Notes: generated by a model from the sequence alone, not told the origin. Positions 46,185 to 55,721 are shown, counted from the first letter of the stretch. The stretch: DNA of 64,000 bases from Chryseobacterium oranimense (GCF_025244725.1 NZ_CP104203.1:1674001-1738000), one strand, 5' to 3'. Numbers and translations: made by a program.

Positions 46185-46535
46185 TTATTTTAAATTATTT
46201 TTAAATGAATAAATCATTCTCTGAATTTCAGAAACTTCACTTAGTAAAGTATTTATTTTTTCTTCCGGTAAAAGATTTAATTCTCTAATCAGAATCAGCT
46301 GTGTCTGCAATTCAAAGGCTGATCCCAGAGCAACTGCCAAAAAATGATTAAATTCTTTACTTCCATTTCTACCAGAACCTTCCGCAATATTCGAGGGAAT
46401 AGAAACTGCAGATCTTTTAATTTGAGAAATTAAACCATACTTTTCATCGTTACTGATCTCCTGACAGATAATGTAAACATTTTTTGCCAGTACAATAGAT
46501 TTCTGCCAGAAAAGTAGTTTTTCAAAATTATGCAT
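46185..46535 (-). CDS. Four-helix-bundle protein (23S rRNA intervening-sequence type) inside the car operon
   Basis: 116 residues of the bacterial four-helix-bundle family named for proteins encoded in 23S rRNA intervening sequences. The signatures are FEKLLFWQKSIVLAKNVY, QIKRSAVSIPSNIAEGSGRNGSKEF and ALGSAFELQTQLILI. Its function is unknown. It sits between carA and carB and is flanked on both sides by AGCCAAGA / AACCAAGA-type repeats, which suggests that gene and repeats inserted together into the operon. Confidence 0.9.
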   Translation of the reverse strand: MHNFEKLLFWQKSIVLAKNVYIICQEISNDEKYGLISQIKRSAVSIPSNIAEGSGRNGSKEFNHFLAVALGSAFELQTQLILIRELNLLPEEKINTLLSEVSEIQRMIYSFKNNLK

Positions 46536-46599
46536 CTGTAGTCTGTTAATCTTAATCTCCGCGTCTTGGTTCTTGGTTCCTGTATCTTGATTCTTGGTT

Positions 46600-47673
46600 C
46601 TACCTCTTAAATCCCTCCATCAAATCAATAAACTCATCAAATAAGTAGTTCGCATCTTCCGGGCCCGGGCTTGCTTCCGGGTGGTACTGAACTGAGAAGC
46701 AAGGGTGAATTTTGTGCTTCAGACCTTCGTTTGTTCTGTCGTTCAGTGCGATGTGAGTCTCAATCAGGTCTGTATTTTTCAAACTTTCCTGATCTACTGC
46801 ATAACCGTGGTTTTGAGAAGTGATAGCCACTTTGTTTTTCTCCAGATCTAAAACAGGGTGATTTCCTCCTCTGTGACCGAATTTTAGCTTGAACGTTTTT
46901 GCTCCGCAAGCCAAACCGATCAATTGGTGACCTAAGCAGATCCCGAAAATCGGAACTTTTCCTAAGATTCCGCGGATCATTTCAAGAGCCTGCTGATTGT
47001 CTTCCGGGTCACCAGGACCGTTTGAAAGCATCACCCCATCAGGATCCATCAGTAAAATTTCTTCTGCAGTTACATCCTGGGAAACAACCGTGATATCACA
47101 ATTTCTCTGAGACAGCTCTCTGATAATTCCCAATTTCGATCCGAAATCAACCAATACTACTTTAAAACCTCTTCCCGGGTTGGCGTAAGGAGTTTTTGTA
47201 GAAACAGTTTCTACCTGGTTGGTAGGGAAATTTGTAGATTTCAGTTCTGCCGTTACTGCATTTTCGTCAGCATCTGCATTCACGATTTTTCCTTTTACTA
47301 CTCCGTAATTACGCAGGATTCTGGTCAGTCTCCTGGTATCGATTCCTGAAATTCCTGAAAGGTTTTTCTTTTTAAATAATTCATCTAAAGTCATCTGAGT
47401 ACGGAAATTGGAAGGAAGATCGCAAAGTTCTTTTACGATAAGTCCTTTAATAGCCGGCTCAATGCTTTCATAATCATCACGGTTAATACCATAATTTCCG
47501 ATAAGCGGATAGGTCATGCAAACAATCTGACCGCAGTATGACGGATCAGAGATCAATTCCTGATATCCTGTCATTCCGGTATTGAAAACTACTTCTCCGG
47601 CAGTTTCCAATTCTGCTCCGAAACCTTCTCCATGAAATACTTCACCGGACTCCAGTATTAATTTTTTCTTCAT
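46600..47673 (-). CDS. carA: Carbamoyl-phosphate synthase small (glutaminase) subunit
   Basis: 357 residues. The CarA N-terminal domain (GFGAELETAGEVVFNTGMTGYQE) is followed by a class I glutamine amidotransferase with nucleophile Cys in IFGICLGHQLIG and catalytic His/Glu in SVQYHPEASPGPED. It hydrolyses glutamine and channels ammonia to CarB. It is second in the operon, 178 bp downstream of pyrB; that spacer holds stop-codon repeats and two hairpins. Confidence 0.97.
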   Translation of the reverse strand: MKKKLILESGEVFHGEGFGAELETAGEVVFNTGMTGYQELISDPSYCGQIVCMTYPLIGNYGINRDDYESIEPAIKGLIVKELCDLPSNFRTQMTLDELFKKKNLSGISGIDTRRLTRILRNYGVVKGKIVNADADENAVTAELKSTNFPTNQVETVSTKTPYANPGRGFKVVLVDFGSKLGIIRELSQRNCDITVVSQDVTAEEILLMDPDGVMLSNGPGDPEDNQQALEMIRGILGKVPIFGICLGHQLIGLACGAKTFKLKFGHRGGNHPVLDLEKNKVAITSQNHGYAVDQESLKNTDLIETHIALNDRTNEGLKHKIHPCFSVQYHPEASPGPEDANYLFDEFIDLMEGFKR

Positions 47674-47725
47674 TTTATTTATTTAGATTTTCTTTTACTT
47701 TTTATTCTATTTTTAACCACCCCGT

Positions 47726-47766
47726 CAAAAATTCTTTGAATTTTTGCCACCCCTCCAGAGGAGGGG
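47726..47766. repeat. Two adjacent hairpins in the carA-pyrB spacer
   Basis: A 9-bp hairpin (CAAAAATTC / GAATTTTTG, 3-nt loop) is followed 3 bp later by a 7-bp GC hairpin (CCCCTCC / GGAGGGG, 3-nt loop). The CCACCCC-hairpin-CCACCCCTCC layout looks like a dispersed intergenic element. It lies within the transcribed operon between pyrB and carA and could stabilise or partly terminate the transcript. Confidence 0.7.
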
Positions 47767-47815
47767 AATTTTTTGTCGGCTCAAGATCCGGAACTCAAAA
47801 CCGGAATCCCGAACC

Positions 47816-48742
<927 letters not shown>

Positions 48743-48762
48743 AATTCTTAATTTTTGAGCAT

Positions 48763-48790
48763 AAAAAAAGCGAAGACAACATCTTCGCTT
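48763..48790 (-). terminator. Leader terminator (attenuator) upstream of pyrB
   Basis: On the minus strand AAGCGAAGA, loop TGTTG, TCTTCGCTT forms a 9-bp stem followed by seven T (the last two of the stem count in). It lies between promoter and pyrB, ending 20 nt before the pyrB ATG, so it must be passed for pyrB to be expressed. Its 5' arm overlaps the leader-peptide stop codon, so a ribosome stopped there would block hairpin formation. Confidence 0.85.
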
Positions 48791-48860
48791 AATAATAATA
48801 AATATCGTAAAGGGCGCTTTCGCCCGGTAAATCTAATGATATAAATACTCTTTTATTCAT
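48789..48860 (-). CDS. Leader peptide of the pyr operon, 23 aa (pyrL-like)
   Basis: A short frame from ATG 48860 reads [13 protein letters not shown] and ends SALYDIYYY before a TAA at 48791-48789. It begins only 6 nt after the -7 promoter box, so the mRNA is nearly leaderless. The coding sequence contains a GC hairpin (GGGCG / CGCCC) and then a U-rich run encoding Tyr-Asp-Ile-Tyr-Tyr-Tyr. The stop codon overlaps the 5' arm of a terminator. The order promoter, leader peptide, pause hairpin, U-rich stretch, terminator and pyrB is that of the enterobacterial pyrBI leader, where UTP level sets polymerase-ribosome coupling. Function is inferred, not shown. Confidence 0.75.
   Translation of the reverse strand: MNKRVFISLDLPGESALYDIYYY
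48812..48825 (-). promoter_or_regulatory. Putative RNA polymerase pause hairpin in the pyr leader
   Basis: GGGCG, loop AAAG, CGCCC lies inside the leader-peptide coding region, just before the stretch CUUUACGAUAUUUAUUAUUA, in which over half the bases are U. A hairpin followed by U-rich RNA is where polymerase would stall when UTP is scarce. Confidence 0.65.
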
Positions 48861-48866
48861 TAGGTG

Positions 48867-48897
48867 CAAAGATACAAAAATTTAGTGAACCTACAAA
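48867..48897 (-). promoter_or_regulatory. Promoter of the pyr operon
   Basis: On the minus strand TTTG (48897-48894), a 19-bp spacer, then TATCTTTG (48874-48867): a full match to the Bacteroidota housekeeping promoter with the same spacing as the two tRNA-Ser promoters. Transcription should start within a few bases of the leader-peptide ATG. Confidence 0.85.
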
Positions 48898-48985
48898 ACC
48901 AAAGTTTTAAATAAATTAAAAACCTCTTATTCTTTCCTTATTTTCATTTATAATTGATATTTTTGTTAAAACTCAAACCTATTCT

Positions 48986-49447
48986 ATGGATTTAAAGGAC
49001 AAAATGATTCTCAGTATTATTCAGGAAGACTCTACTTTATCGGTGAAAGAAATTTCGGAAAAGATAGGTCTTACGTTTACTCCTACTTATGAACGTATCA
49101 AACAGCTGGAGAAACAGGGCATTATTGAGAAATATGTTGGCCTTTTAAACCGTGAAAAACTGGGTCTGAATATTGTAGTCTATTGCAACGTCCGTCTTAA
49201 GGAGCAATCCCAGAAAGTACTGGAAACCTTTGAGAAAAACATTATGAAACATGATGAAGTGCAGGAAATCATCAGTCTTTCGGGTGAATATGACTATATG
49301 CTGAAGATTATTGCCAAGGACATTAATTCTTATAATGACTTTGCGGTGAATGTCATCTCAAATATTCCTAATATTGGCCAGTATCACAGTTCTATTGTGC
49401 TTCATGAGGTGAAAAAATCTACTAAATTTAAGATTGATCTGGAGTAA
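48986..49447 (+). CDS. Lrp/AsnC family transcriptional regulator
   Basis: 153 residues. An N-terminal winged HTH (LKDKMILSIIQEDSTLSVKEISEKIGLTFTPTYERIKQLEKQGIIEKY) is joined to a RAM/AsnC_trans_reg ligand domain (about 65-150, with SLSGEYDYMLKI). It binds an amino acid or related effector. A TATTTTTG box 21 bp upstream is a -7 candidate. It is divergent from the pyr operon and adjacent to the end of the arginine operon, so either may be a target (inference). Confidence 0.94.
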   Translation: MDLKDKMILSIIQEDSTLSVKEISEKIGLTFTPTYERIKQLEKQGIIEKYVGLLNREKLGLNIVVYCNVRLKEQSQKVLETFEKNIMKHDEVQEIISLSGEYDYMLKIIAKDINSYNDFAVNVISNIPNIGQYHSSIVLHEVKKSTKFKIDLE

Positions 49448-49554
49448 TTAGCTTAATTAAACCATTAAGATTTCTTTAAGTGATTAAGGATAGTTAAGAT
49501 TCGCAAGCGAATTCTGATAAACCACCTCTTCCAAATCGTATTTTTTCTTAATAA

Positions 49555-49632
49555 AGATGCTTCGACTTCGCTCAGCATGACATTTCTAAACGTCATTGCA
49601 ATACTGTCATACGGAGTGAGGCCGAAGCATCT
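49555..49632. repeat. Dispersed palindromic element (AGATGCTTCGACT type)
   Basis: An imperfect inverted repeat: AGATGCTTCGACTTCGCTCA at the left end and the matching GAGGCCGAAGCATCT at the right, about 40 nt apart. This core is a familiar intergenic palindrome in Flavobacteria that produces spurious frames ending in SEVEAS. It lies 36 bp beyond argH and may terminate both argH and the convergent Lrp gene. Confidence 0.8.
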
Positions 49633-49668
49633 GATAAAATTTTTAATCAATCCAGTGATTAAAAACTA

Positions 49669-50973
49669 TCAACCCAATAGTTTGTTTTTCAGCTTATTAA
49701 ACTGATATTCTATTTTATCGAGACAAAGATTTCCTATACTTCCCTGATGGGTATGATTAAGATTACCGGTCTCAAATTCAAATTCATTATTTTCAATCTC
49801 CTGTCCTACTTTTACATAAGCATCACGGAATGAACTTCCTTTTTTCACTTCTTCATTGATTTTCTCTACGCTGAACAGGTATTTATATTTTTCGTCTTCC
49901 AGAATTCCGTCTTTTACCTGGATATTCGGAAGAGTGTAATTTAAAATCCCTAGACATTCTTTCAATGAATCAATTGCCGGAAAAAGAATTTCCTTCGTAA
50001 GCTGTACATCTCTGTGATAACCTGAAGGCAAATTGTTTGTCAGTAGGATCAATTCATTCGGCAGAGCCTGGATTCTGTTGCATCGTGCACGGACCAGCTC
50101 GAAAATATCCGGGTTCTTTTTGTGCGGCATGATGCTGCTTCCTGTGGTAAATTCCTTTGGAAAGCTTATAAAATCGAAGTTCTGGCTTAAATACAAACAG
50201 ACATCATACGAGAATTTCCCAAGGGTTCCTGCTAAAGTGGCCATAGCCATGGACAACATTTTTTCAGATTTTCCACGGGTCATCTGGGCATAGACGGAAT
50301 TGTAGTTCATCGACTGAAAACCCAGGTTATAGGTCGTGCTTTCACGATCTATCGGAAAGGAAGAACCGTATCCTGCCGCAGAACCAAGCGGGTTTTTATT
50401 GATGATATTCTTCACCGAAAACAGCAGTTCAACATCATCCAGCAATGCTTCAGCATAGGCGCCCAACCATAATCCAAAGGAAGACGGCATGGCTATCTGA
50501 AAATGAGTATAGCCTGGAAGCAATTTGTTTTTATGCTGATCTGCCAGTTTAATCAGGATCTGGAAAAATTCATCGGTCAAAGCTGTAATTTCGCGAATTT
50601 CATCTAATAAATAAAGCTTGATATCCAGTAAAACCTGATCATTACGGGATCTTGCGGTATGAATTTTCTTTCCGGTATCGCCTAGCTTTTCAATTAAAAT
50701 AGCTTCGACCTGGGAATGGATATCTTCTGCTTCTTTATCGATCACAAAGTTTCCGCTTTCTATGTCATTTAAAATGTCTGCCAAAACGGAAAGCATCTGT
50801 TCTGATTCTTCACCGGAGATAATTCCGGTTTCTGCCAGCATTTTGCAATGGGCCATAGAACCTTTAACATCGTATTTTGCCAAACGCTCATCGAAGTCAA
50901 GATCTTTCCCGACTGTAAATTTGTTGACTAATATATTGGTGGCCAGGTCATCCTTCTGCCATATCTTTTTCAT
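49669..50973 (-). CDS. argH: Argininosuccinate lyase
   Basis: 434 residues of the fumarase/aspartase superfamily. The signature GSSIMPHKKNPD contains the catalytic Ser loop, EDIHSQVEAILIEKLGDTGKKIHTARSRNDQV is the second conserved block, and PGYTHFQIAMP is the third. It releases fumarate and arginine from argininosuccinate, the last step. It is the last gene of the arginine operon; the 246-bp spacer before it contains an inverted repeat around GGTCCGATATCAG (about 51164-51218). Confidence 0.96.
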   Translation of the reverse strand: MKKIWQKDDLATNILVNKFTVGKDLDFDERLAKYDVKGSMAHCKMLAETGIISGEESEQMLSVLADILNDIESGNFVIDKEAEDIHSQVEAILIEKLGDTGKKIHTARSRNDQVLLDIKLYLLDEIREITALTDEFFQILIKLADQHKNKLLPGYTHFQIAMPSSFGLWLGAYAEALLDDVELLFSVKNIINKNPLGSAAGYGSSFPIDRESTTYNLGFQSMNYNSVYAQMTRGKSEKMLSMAMATLAGTLGKFSYDVCLYLSQNFDFISFPKEFTTGSSIMPHKKNPDIFELVRARCNRIQALPNELILLTNNLPSGYHRDVQLTKEILFPAIDSLKECLGILNYTLPNIQVKDGILEDEKYKYLFSVEKINEEVKKGSSFRDAYVKVGQEIENNEFEFETGNLNHTHQGSIGNLCLDKIEYQFNKLKNKLLG

Positions 50974-51219
50974 ATTTTTTTCTTTAAATATTGATTCGTT
51001 TCAACCTGCCCAGCAGTCCTTATTATTAACTATAAAAAAACATATCCACATTAAAGTCTTTCATTTTTAATTTAATTTTTTGCATAAATCTTTATTAAAA
51101 ATATTCAAACTTTATTATCTGCTGAGCATGGTCAAAACATTATTTTAGATTAACAGATTTCAGAGGTCCGATATCAGACTTTTGAAAATCTGATGTAAGG
51201 ATTCTGATATCCGAGGTCT

Positions 51220-52302
51220 TTATAAAACTTTTTCTAAGATCTTTATATAAATCTCAATTCCTTCTTCAATCTCTTTTATATAGATGTATTCATCTGCAGT
51301 GTGAGATCGCCTGCTGTCGCCGGGACCGATCTTTACTGATGTGCAGGGAATAATGGCCTGATCGGACGATGTTGGTGAACCATACGTTGTCCTCCCGATT
51401 TCCAAGCCTGCCTGTACAAACGGATGATCCATTTCTATTTTTGATGAATTCAACCTTAAAGATCTCGCCGTCAGTGTAGATTTCATATGCTTCTGAATAA
51501 TTTCAAATGCTTCTTCATTTGAATATTCATCTGTAACTCTTACATCTAAGGTGAAAGTACAGGCTTCCGGAACCACATTATGTTGAATCCCGGCATGAAT
51601 TCCAGACAGTGTTATCTTTACTTCACCCAGATAATCTGAAACTTTGGGAAATTTAAACGCTAAAATATTCTGCAGGTCTTCCATACATTTCACAATGGAA
51701 TTATCATCGTTCGGATGGGCAGCATGGGAAGGAGTTCCTTTCATTTCCCCATCAATTACCAAAAGTCCTTTTTCTGCGATGGCCAGATTCATTTGTGTAG
51801 GTTCTCCCACAATAGCGAGCTCTATATTGGGAAGCTGTGGAAACAAAGCTTCGATTCCATCAAGACCTGAGATTTCTTCCTCGGCTGTCAGGGCAATAAT
51901 CAAATTATATTTTAAATTTTCTTTTTCATAAAAATGTAAAAAAACCTGAGCCATAGAAACCAGGGAAGCTCCTGCATCATTACTTCCCAATCCGTATAAT
52001 TTTTCATCTTTTTCTACCGGAAGAAAAGGGTCCAGTGTGTAAGCTTTATTAGGCTTTACAGTATCGTGATGGGTATTTAGTAAGACTGACGGCTTAAATA
52101 CATCAAAGTTCTTATTAACTGCCCAGATGTTATTTTTGAAACGTTTTGTAGGAATATGATGTTTTTTGAAAAAATTCTCAATTTCTACAGACGTATTGTA
52201 TTCATCTTTGCTGAATGAAGGAATTGCAATCAGTTTTTTAAGCAATTCAACTGCGTTATTCAGTAGTTCTTCTTTACTATAAACAGATTTCAGTTCCTCC
52301 AT
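51220..52302 (-). CDS. argE: M20 family deacylase, N-acyl-ornithine/citrulline type
   Basis: 360 residues. The M20 metal site is visible as LLNTHHDTVKP (His, Asp), LGSNDAGASL (bridging Asp), ALTAEEEISG (Glu-Glu) and AIVGEPTQ. It should remove the N-acetyl or N-succinyl group from acyl-citrulline or acyl-ornithine. In Bacteroidota with an acyl-ornithine carbamoyltransferase the substrate is the acyl-citrulline (established pathway logic). It overlaps the argB 3' end by 26 bp, so the two are translationally linked. Confidence 0.9.
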   Translation of the reverse strand: MEELKSVYSKEELLNNAVELLKKLIAIPSFSKDEYNTSVEIENFFKKHHIPTKRFKNNIWAVNKNFDVFKPSVLLNTHHDTVKPNKAYTLDPFLPVEKDEKLYGLGSNDAGASLVSMAQVFLHFYEKENLKYNLIIALTAEEEISGLDGIEALFPQLPNIELAIVGEPTQMNLAIAEKGLLVIDGEMKGTPSHAAHPNDDNSIVKCMEDLQNILAFKFPKVSDYLGEVKITLSGIHAGIQHNVVPEACTFTLDVRVTDEYSNEEAFEIIQKHMKSTLTARSLRLNSSKIEMDHPFVQAGLEIGRTTYGSPTSSDQAIIPCTSVKIGPGDSRRSHTADEYIYIKEIEEGIEIYIKILEKVL

Positions 52303-53071
52303 GATGGTTTTCTATATGGTTTTTCAATTGGGTTTCTTTGATTAAGAATACCTTGCTTACATTATTTTTTACAGCTCCGAGAGCGTTTTCAAGCTTCGGA
52401 AGAATTCCTTTGTGTAGTTTTCCCGCTTCTTTTAAAAGAGAAAATTCTTCTTGGGACACACTTTTTATAACGGATCCCGGGTCTTCAACATTTTCGAGAA
52501 CGCCTTCCTTATCAAAACAGAATAACAACTCTACATCATAAACATCTGACAGGGATTGTGCAGTTACAGAAGCAATGGTATCTGCATTGGTGTTTAAGAG
52601 ATTGCCTTTTTTGTCATGGGTTATTGCCGAAAAAACCGGTACAATTTCAAGATCAATCAGTTGTGAAAGCAATTTTTCATTAATGCTCTGCTTTTCAATA
52701 TCTCCTACAAATCCAAAATCTATTTCCGGGTGTACTCTTTTCTTAGCCTGGATCATATTCCCGTCAGCACCGGAGAATCCAATTGCATTACATTTTTTCG
52801 CCTGCAGTTTAGCCACTATATTTTTGTTGATGCTTCCTGCATACACCATTGCAACAATATCCAACGTTTCTTTATCCGTAATTCTTCGCCCGTTGATCAT
52901 TTTTTGTTCAACGCCTAATTTATCAGCCAGAGTGGTTGCTAATTTTCCGCCTCCATGAACCAAAATTTTCTTTTCCTTAATTTCAGAAAACTGCTCTAAA
53001 AATTGGTCAAGCAACTTTGGATCGTCGATCAGAGCACCGCCTATTTTTATGATATATAATTTTTCTTTCAT
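52277..53071 (-). CDS. argB: N-acyl-glutamate kinase
   Basis: About 264 residues from ATG 53071 (MKEKLYIIKIGGALI); a TTG 6 nt upstream is less likely. The amino-acid-kinase fold is shown by IIKIGGALIDDPK, ILVHGGGKLATTLADKLG, FSGADGNMIQAKKR and LNTNADTIASVTA. It phosphorylates N-acetyl- or N-succinyl-glutamate with ATP. Given the Val specificity residue of the neighbouring carbamoyltransferase, the succinyl substrate is plausible here too (inference). Confidence 0.94.
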   Translation of the reverse strand: MKEKLYIIKIGGALIDDPKLLDQFLEQFSEIKEKKILVHGGGKLATTLADKLGVEQKMINGRRITDKETLDIVAMVYAGSINKNIVAKLQAKKCNAIGFSGADGNMIQAKKRVHPEIDFGFVGDIEKQSINEKLLSQLIDLEIVPVFSAITHDKKGNLLNTNADTIASVTAQSLSDVYDVELLFCFDKEGVLENVEDPGSVIKSVSQEEFSLLKEAGKLHKGILPKLENALGAVKNNVSKVFLIKETQLKNHIENHHGGTEICL

Positions 53072-53110
53072 TGTCAACGTTTTTGAAATTCTTGCTTTTT
53101 TTCTAATCCG

Positions 53111-54070
53111 TTATTTAGAATTCAATTCATCCAAAATTTCTGAAAAAACCGCCTGAGCAGAGAAAATCCGGTTTTTGGCTTGCTGGTAAATAATAGAATT
53201 ATCACCATCCATTACCTCATCACTCAATTCTACATTACGGCGTACAGGAAGGCAGTGCATTACTTTTGCGGCATTGGTATTTTCCAGTTTTTGAGCCGTC
53301 AGCATCCAGTTTTCTTTCACTTCCGGCATTTTTGCATAATCATCGAAAGAAGACCAGTTTTTCACATAAATAAAATCTGCATCTTTCAATGCTTCATCCT
53401 GATTATGAATTACTTTTACGTCTTTTGTAAAGTTTTTGTCCAGATCATACCCTTCGGGATTGGTGATTACAAAATCTACATCCATTTCCTGCATCCATTC
53501 TGCAAAAGAATTTCCAACAGCCTGGGCAATTGGCTTGATATGTGGCGCCCATGTAAGAACTACTTTTGGTTTACGCTCTTCTTTCCAGTTTTCTGTGATG
53601 GTAATACAGTCTGCCAGACTTTGCAACGGATGGCGCGTAGCTGATTCCAGAGAAATTACAGGTACTTTTGCATGCTGGTCAAACTGGCTCAGGATACTTT
53701 CGTTTACATCATCATCTTTGGATTTCATTCCTGCAAAGCAACGTACCGCAATGATATCACAATATTGATTCAATACTTCGATGGCATCTTTAATGTGCTC
53801 CACCGTATCGCCATTCATTACAGCTCCGTCTGCAAATTCCAGATTCCAGGCTTCCTGGGCAGCATTTAATGTCAGAACATTTAAACCTAAATTCTGTGCT
53901 GCGATCTGGCTGCTTAAACGTGTTCTTAAACTTGAATTTAAAAATACAAGACCTATTGTTTTCCCCTTCCCTTTTTCTGTTTCGGAATGAGGATTTTCTT
54001 TAATTTGTAAAGCTTTTTTTATGATTTCCTGTAAGTTTTCTACATCGCTTACAGAGGTGAATTTTTTCAT
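53111..54070 (-). CDS. argF': N-succinyl/acetyl-ornithine carbamoyltransferase
   Basis: About 319 residues from ATG 54070 (MKKFTSVSDVENL); the upstream 12 residues of open frame look spurious. The carbamoyl-phosphate motif is NSSLRTR, HCLPVRR is the transcarbamylase HCLP signature, and LESATRHPLQSLAD carries HPxQ. The sequence belongs to the acyl-ornithine branch, not classical ArgF. In this numbering Trp75 and residue 90 align with the Bacteroides succinylornithine enzyme. Residue 90 is Val, where the Xanthomonas acetylornithine enzyme has Glu92 and the Bacteroides enzyme Pro90. Published E92V mutants of the former switch to succinylornithine, so I favour succinylornithine. Confidence 0.9.
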   Translation of the reverse strand: MKKFTSVSDVENLQEIIKKALQIKENPHSETEKGKGKTIGLVFLNSSLRTRLSSQIAAQNLGLNVLTLNAAQEAWNLEFADGAVMNGDTVEHIKDAIEVLNQYCDIIAVRCFAGMKSKDDDVNESILSQFDQHAKVPVISLESATRHPLQSLADCITITENWKEERKPKVVLTWAPHIKPIAQAVGNSFAEWMQEMDVDFVITNPEGYDLDKNFTKDVKVIHNQDEALKDADFIYVKNWSSFDDYAKMPEVKENWMLTAQKLENTNAAKVMHCLPVRRNVELSDEVMDGDNSIIYQQAKNRIFSAQAVFSEILDELNSK

Positions 54071-54294
54071 TTGATGATTTTTTCTAATTAATTGTGATAC
54101 TTTCAACTACAAAAGGCACAACGTTTATTTTTTAACACTTTAGAACACTTAAGTTTTAAAAGTTTATTATGTTGAAAACAGTAAGTTCACATAAAATGAA
54201 AATCAAAGATTTTCAAAAAACTTAAGTGTTCTTCTTAAGCGTGATAGTTTCTTAAGATTACTAAAGTGTTTAAAGCTTTTGTGACTTTTGTGGT

Positions 54295-55434
54295 TTAAAT
54301 TTCTTCTAAAACTTTTTTCAAAGCCCCTATAAAAAGATCTGTTTCTTCTTTTCCGATATTAAGGGCAGGAAGAATCCTTAAAACATTCTTATCATTGGAA
54401 TTTCCTGTAAAAATGTGATGATTGTATAACAGGTTTTTCCTCACTTCTGCACAATCCTGATCAAGTTCTATCCCGATCATCAGTCCTCTCCTTCGGATGG
54501 ATCTGATGTGGGGAAAATCTTTAATTTCATCTTCAATATAATCGCCCATTTTCTGAGCATTTTCGGTAAGATTTTCTTTTTCCATCACATCCAGAACAGC
54601 AATTGCGGCAGCGCAGGCTAAATGATTTCCTCCGAAAGTGGTTCCCAGTAAACCATTGCTTGCCTGGAACTTCGGATGGATCAGCACACCGCCGATCGGG
54701 AAGCCATTTCCCATCCCTTTGGCAATCGTAATCATATCCGGCTCGATTCCAAATTCCTGATGGGCAAAGAAATACCCGCTTCTTCCATACCCCGACTGCA
54801 CTTCATCAAGAATCAAAGCGGTGTCATATTTTTCACACAGTTCTTTAATCTTAGATAAAAATTCTGCCGTAGGAATCATAATTCCACCTACTCCCTGGAC
54901 TCCCTCGATGATTACGGATGAAATTTCGCTTCCCAGCGTTTCAAATATTTCTTCAAGTTGCTGGATATTATTCCATTCAGATTTAATAAATCTTTCAGAA
55001 AAGTTTACCGGGGCCACAATTTTTGGATTGTCCGTTACAGAAACAGCCGCGGAAGTTCTTCCGTGAAATGATCCCGAGAAATATAGTACTTTATTTTTTC
55101 CGTTGTGGAAAGATGCCAGCTTCAATGCATTTTCATTAGCTTCAGCTCCGGAATTACACAGGAAAAGGTTATAATCTTCGTAGCCTGATATTTTTCCTAA
55201 TTTCTCAGCCAGTTCAGTCTGTAATTCATTTTGCACAGAATTGGAGTAGAAAGAAATTTTTTCTAACTGATCTTTTAGCTTATTCTGATAATACGGATGA
55301 TTATGCCCGATGGAAATCACTGCGTGACCGCCATAAAAATCGAGATATTTTTCTCCTTTATCGTCCCAAAGGAAAGATCCCTGGGCTTTTACAGGGTTTA
55401 TGTTGAATAATGGATATACGTTGAATAAATTCAT
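54295..55434 (-). CDS. argD: Acyl-ornithine aminotransferase
   Basis: About 379 residues from ATG 55434 (MNLFNVYPLFNINPVKAQG). The open frame beyond it (MNFFFCFKAKEKHKKK) is encoded by a dispersed repeat and is rejected. This is a class III PLP aminotransferase: CNSGAEANENALKLA, FHGRTSAA, LILDEVQSGYGRSG and the PLP-Lys region TIAKGMGNGFPIGG. It converts N-acyl-glutamate semialdehyde to N-acyl-ornithine with glutamate. It sits between argC and argF' in the arginine operon. Confidence 0.94.
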   Translation of the reverse strand: MNLFNVYPLFNINPVKAQGSFLWDDKGEKYLDFYGGHAVISIGHNHPYYQNKLKDQLEKISFYSNSVQNELQTELAEKLGKISGYEDYNLFLCNSGAEANENALKLASFHNGKNKVLYFSGSFHGRTSAAVSVTDNPKIVAPVNFSERFIKSEWNNIQQLEEIFETLGSEISSVIIEGVQGVGGIMIPTAEFLSKIKELCEKYDTALILDEVQSGYGRSGYFFAHQEFGIEPDMITIAKGMGNGFPIGGVLIHPKFQASNGLLGTTFGGNHLACAAAIAVLDVMEKENLTENAQKMGDYIEDEIKDFPHIRSIRRRGLMIGIELDQDCAEVRKNLLYNHHIFTGNSNDKNVLRILPALNIGKEETDLFIGALKKVLEEI

Positions 55435-55454
55435 TTTTTGTTTTTTTTTATGTT

Positions 55455-55499
55455 TTTCTTTTGCCTTGAAGCAAAAGAAAAAGTTCAAGACCTGGAAAC
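55455..55499 (+). repeat. Dispersed repeat with internal hairpin, copy B
   Basis: TTCTTTTG, a short loop, CAAAAGAA, then TTCAAGACCTGGAAAC. The same elements in the same order occur in inverted orientation at 33851-33899. It lies just upstream of argD in the argC-argD spacer, within the transcribed region. Confidence 0.75.
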
Positions 55500-55721
55500 T
55501 TCCGCTAAAAATTATTTCTGTTCTCTAAAAATTCTAAAACTTGTGCGAAATTGGCATTTGTTCTTCGGTTCAAGATTCGTGTCGCGCTTCAAACACTAGA
55601 ATTTTCTTAACGTTCACAGAATTAATTTTCTTAACGCTCCATTTTCCTATGTCAAAATAATTCAGATTATAAAATTCACTATTGACTTATTGACAATTCA
55701 CTTTATTAATCATTCACTTTT

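Noticed and set aside
48763-48900. PyrR-binding anti-antiterminator or a riboswitch in the pyr leader
   Set aside because: I see no PyrR-loop-like sequence and no known riboswitch core; the coding frame and the U-rich run fit ribosome coupling better.
49465-49650. Minus-strand 61-aa frame containing SEVEAS
   Set aside because: It is produced by the dispersed palindromic element; such peptides are classic spurious annotations in Flavobacteria.
53111-54070. Classical ornithine carbamoyltransferase (argF)
   Set aside because: The sequence around Trp75 and the NSSLRTR motif fit the acyl-ornithine branch, and the operon keeps acyl-type partners.
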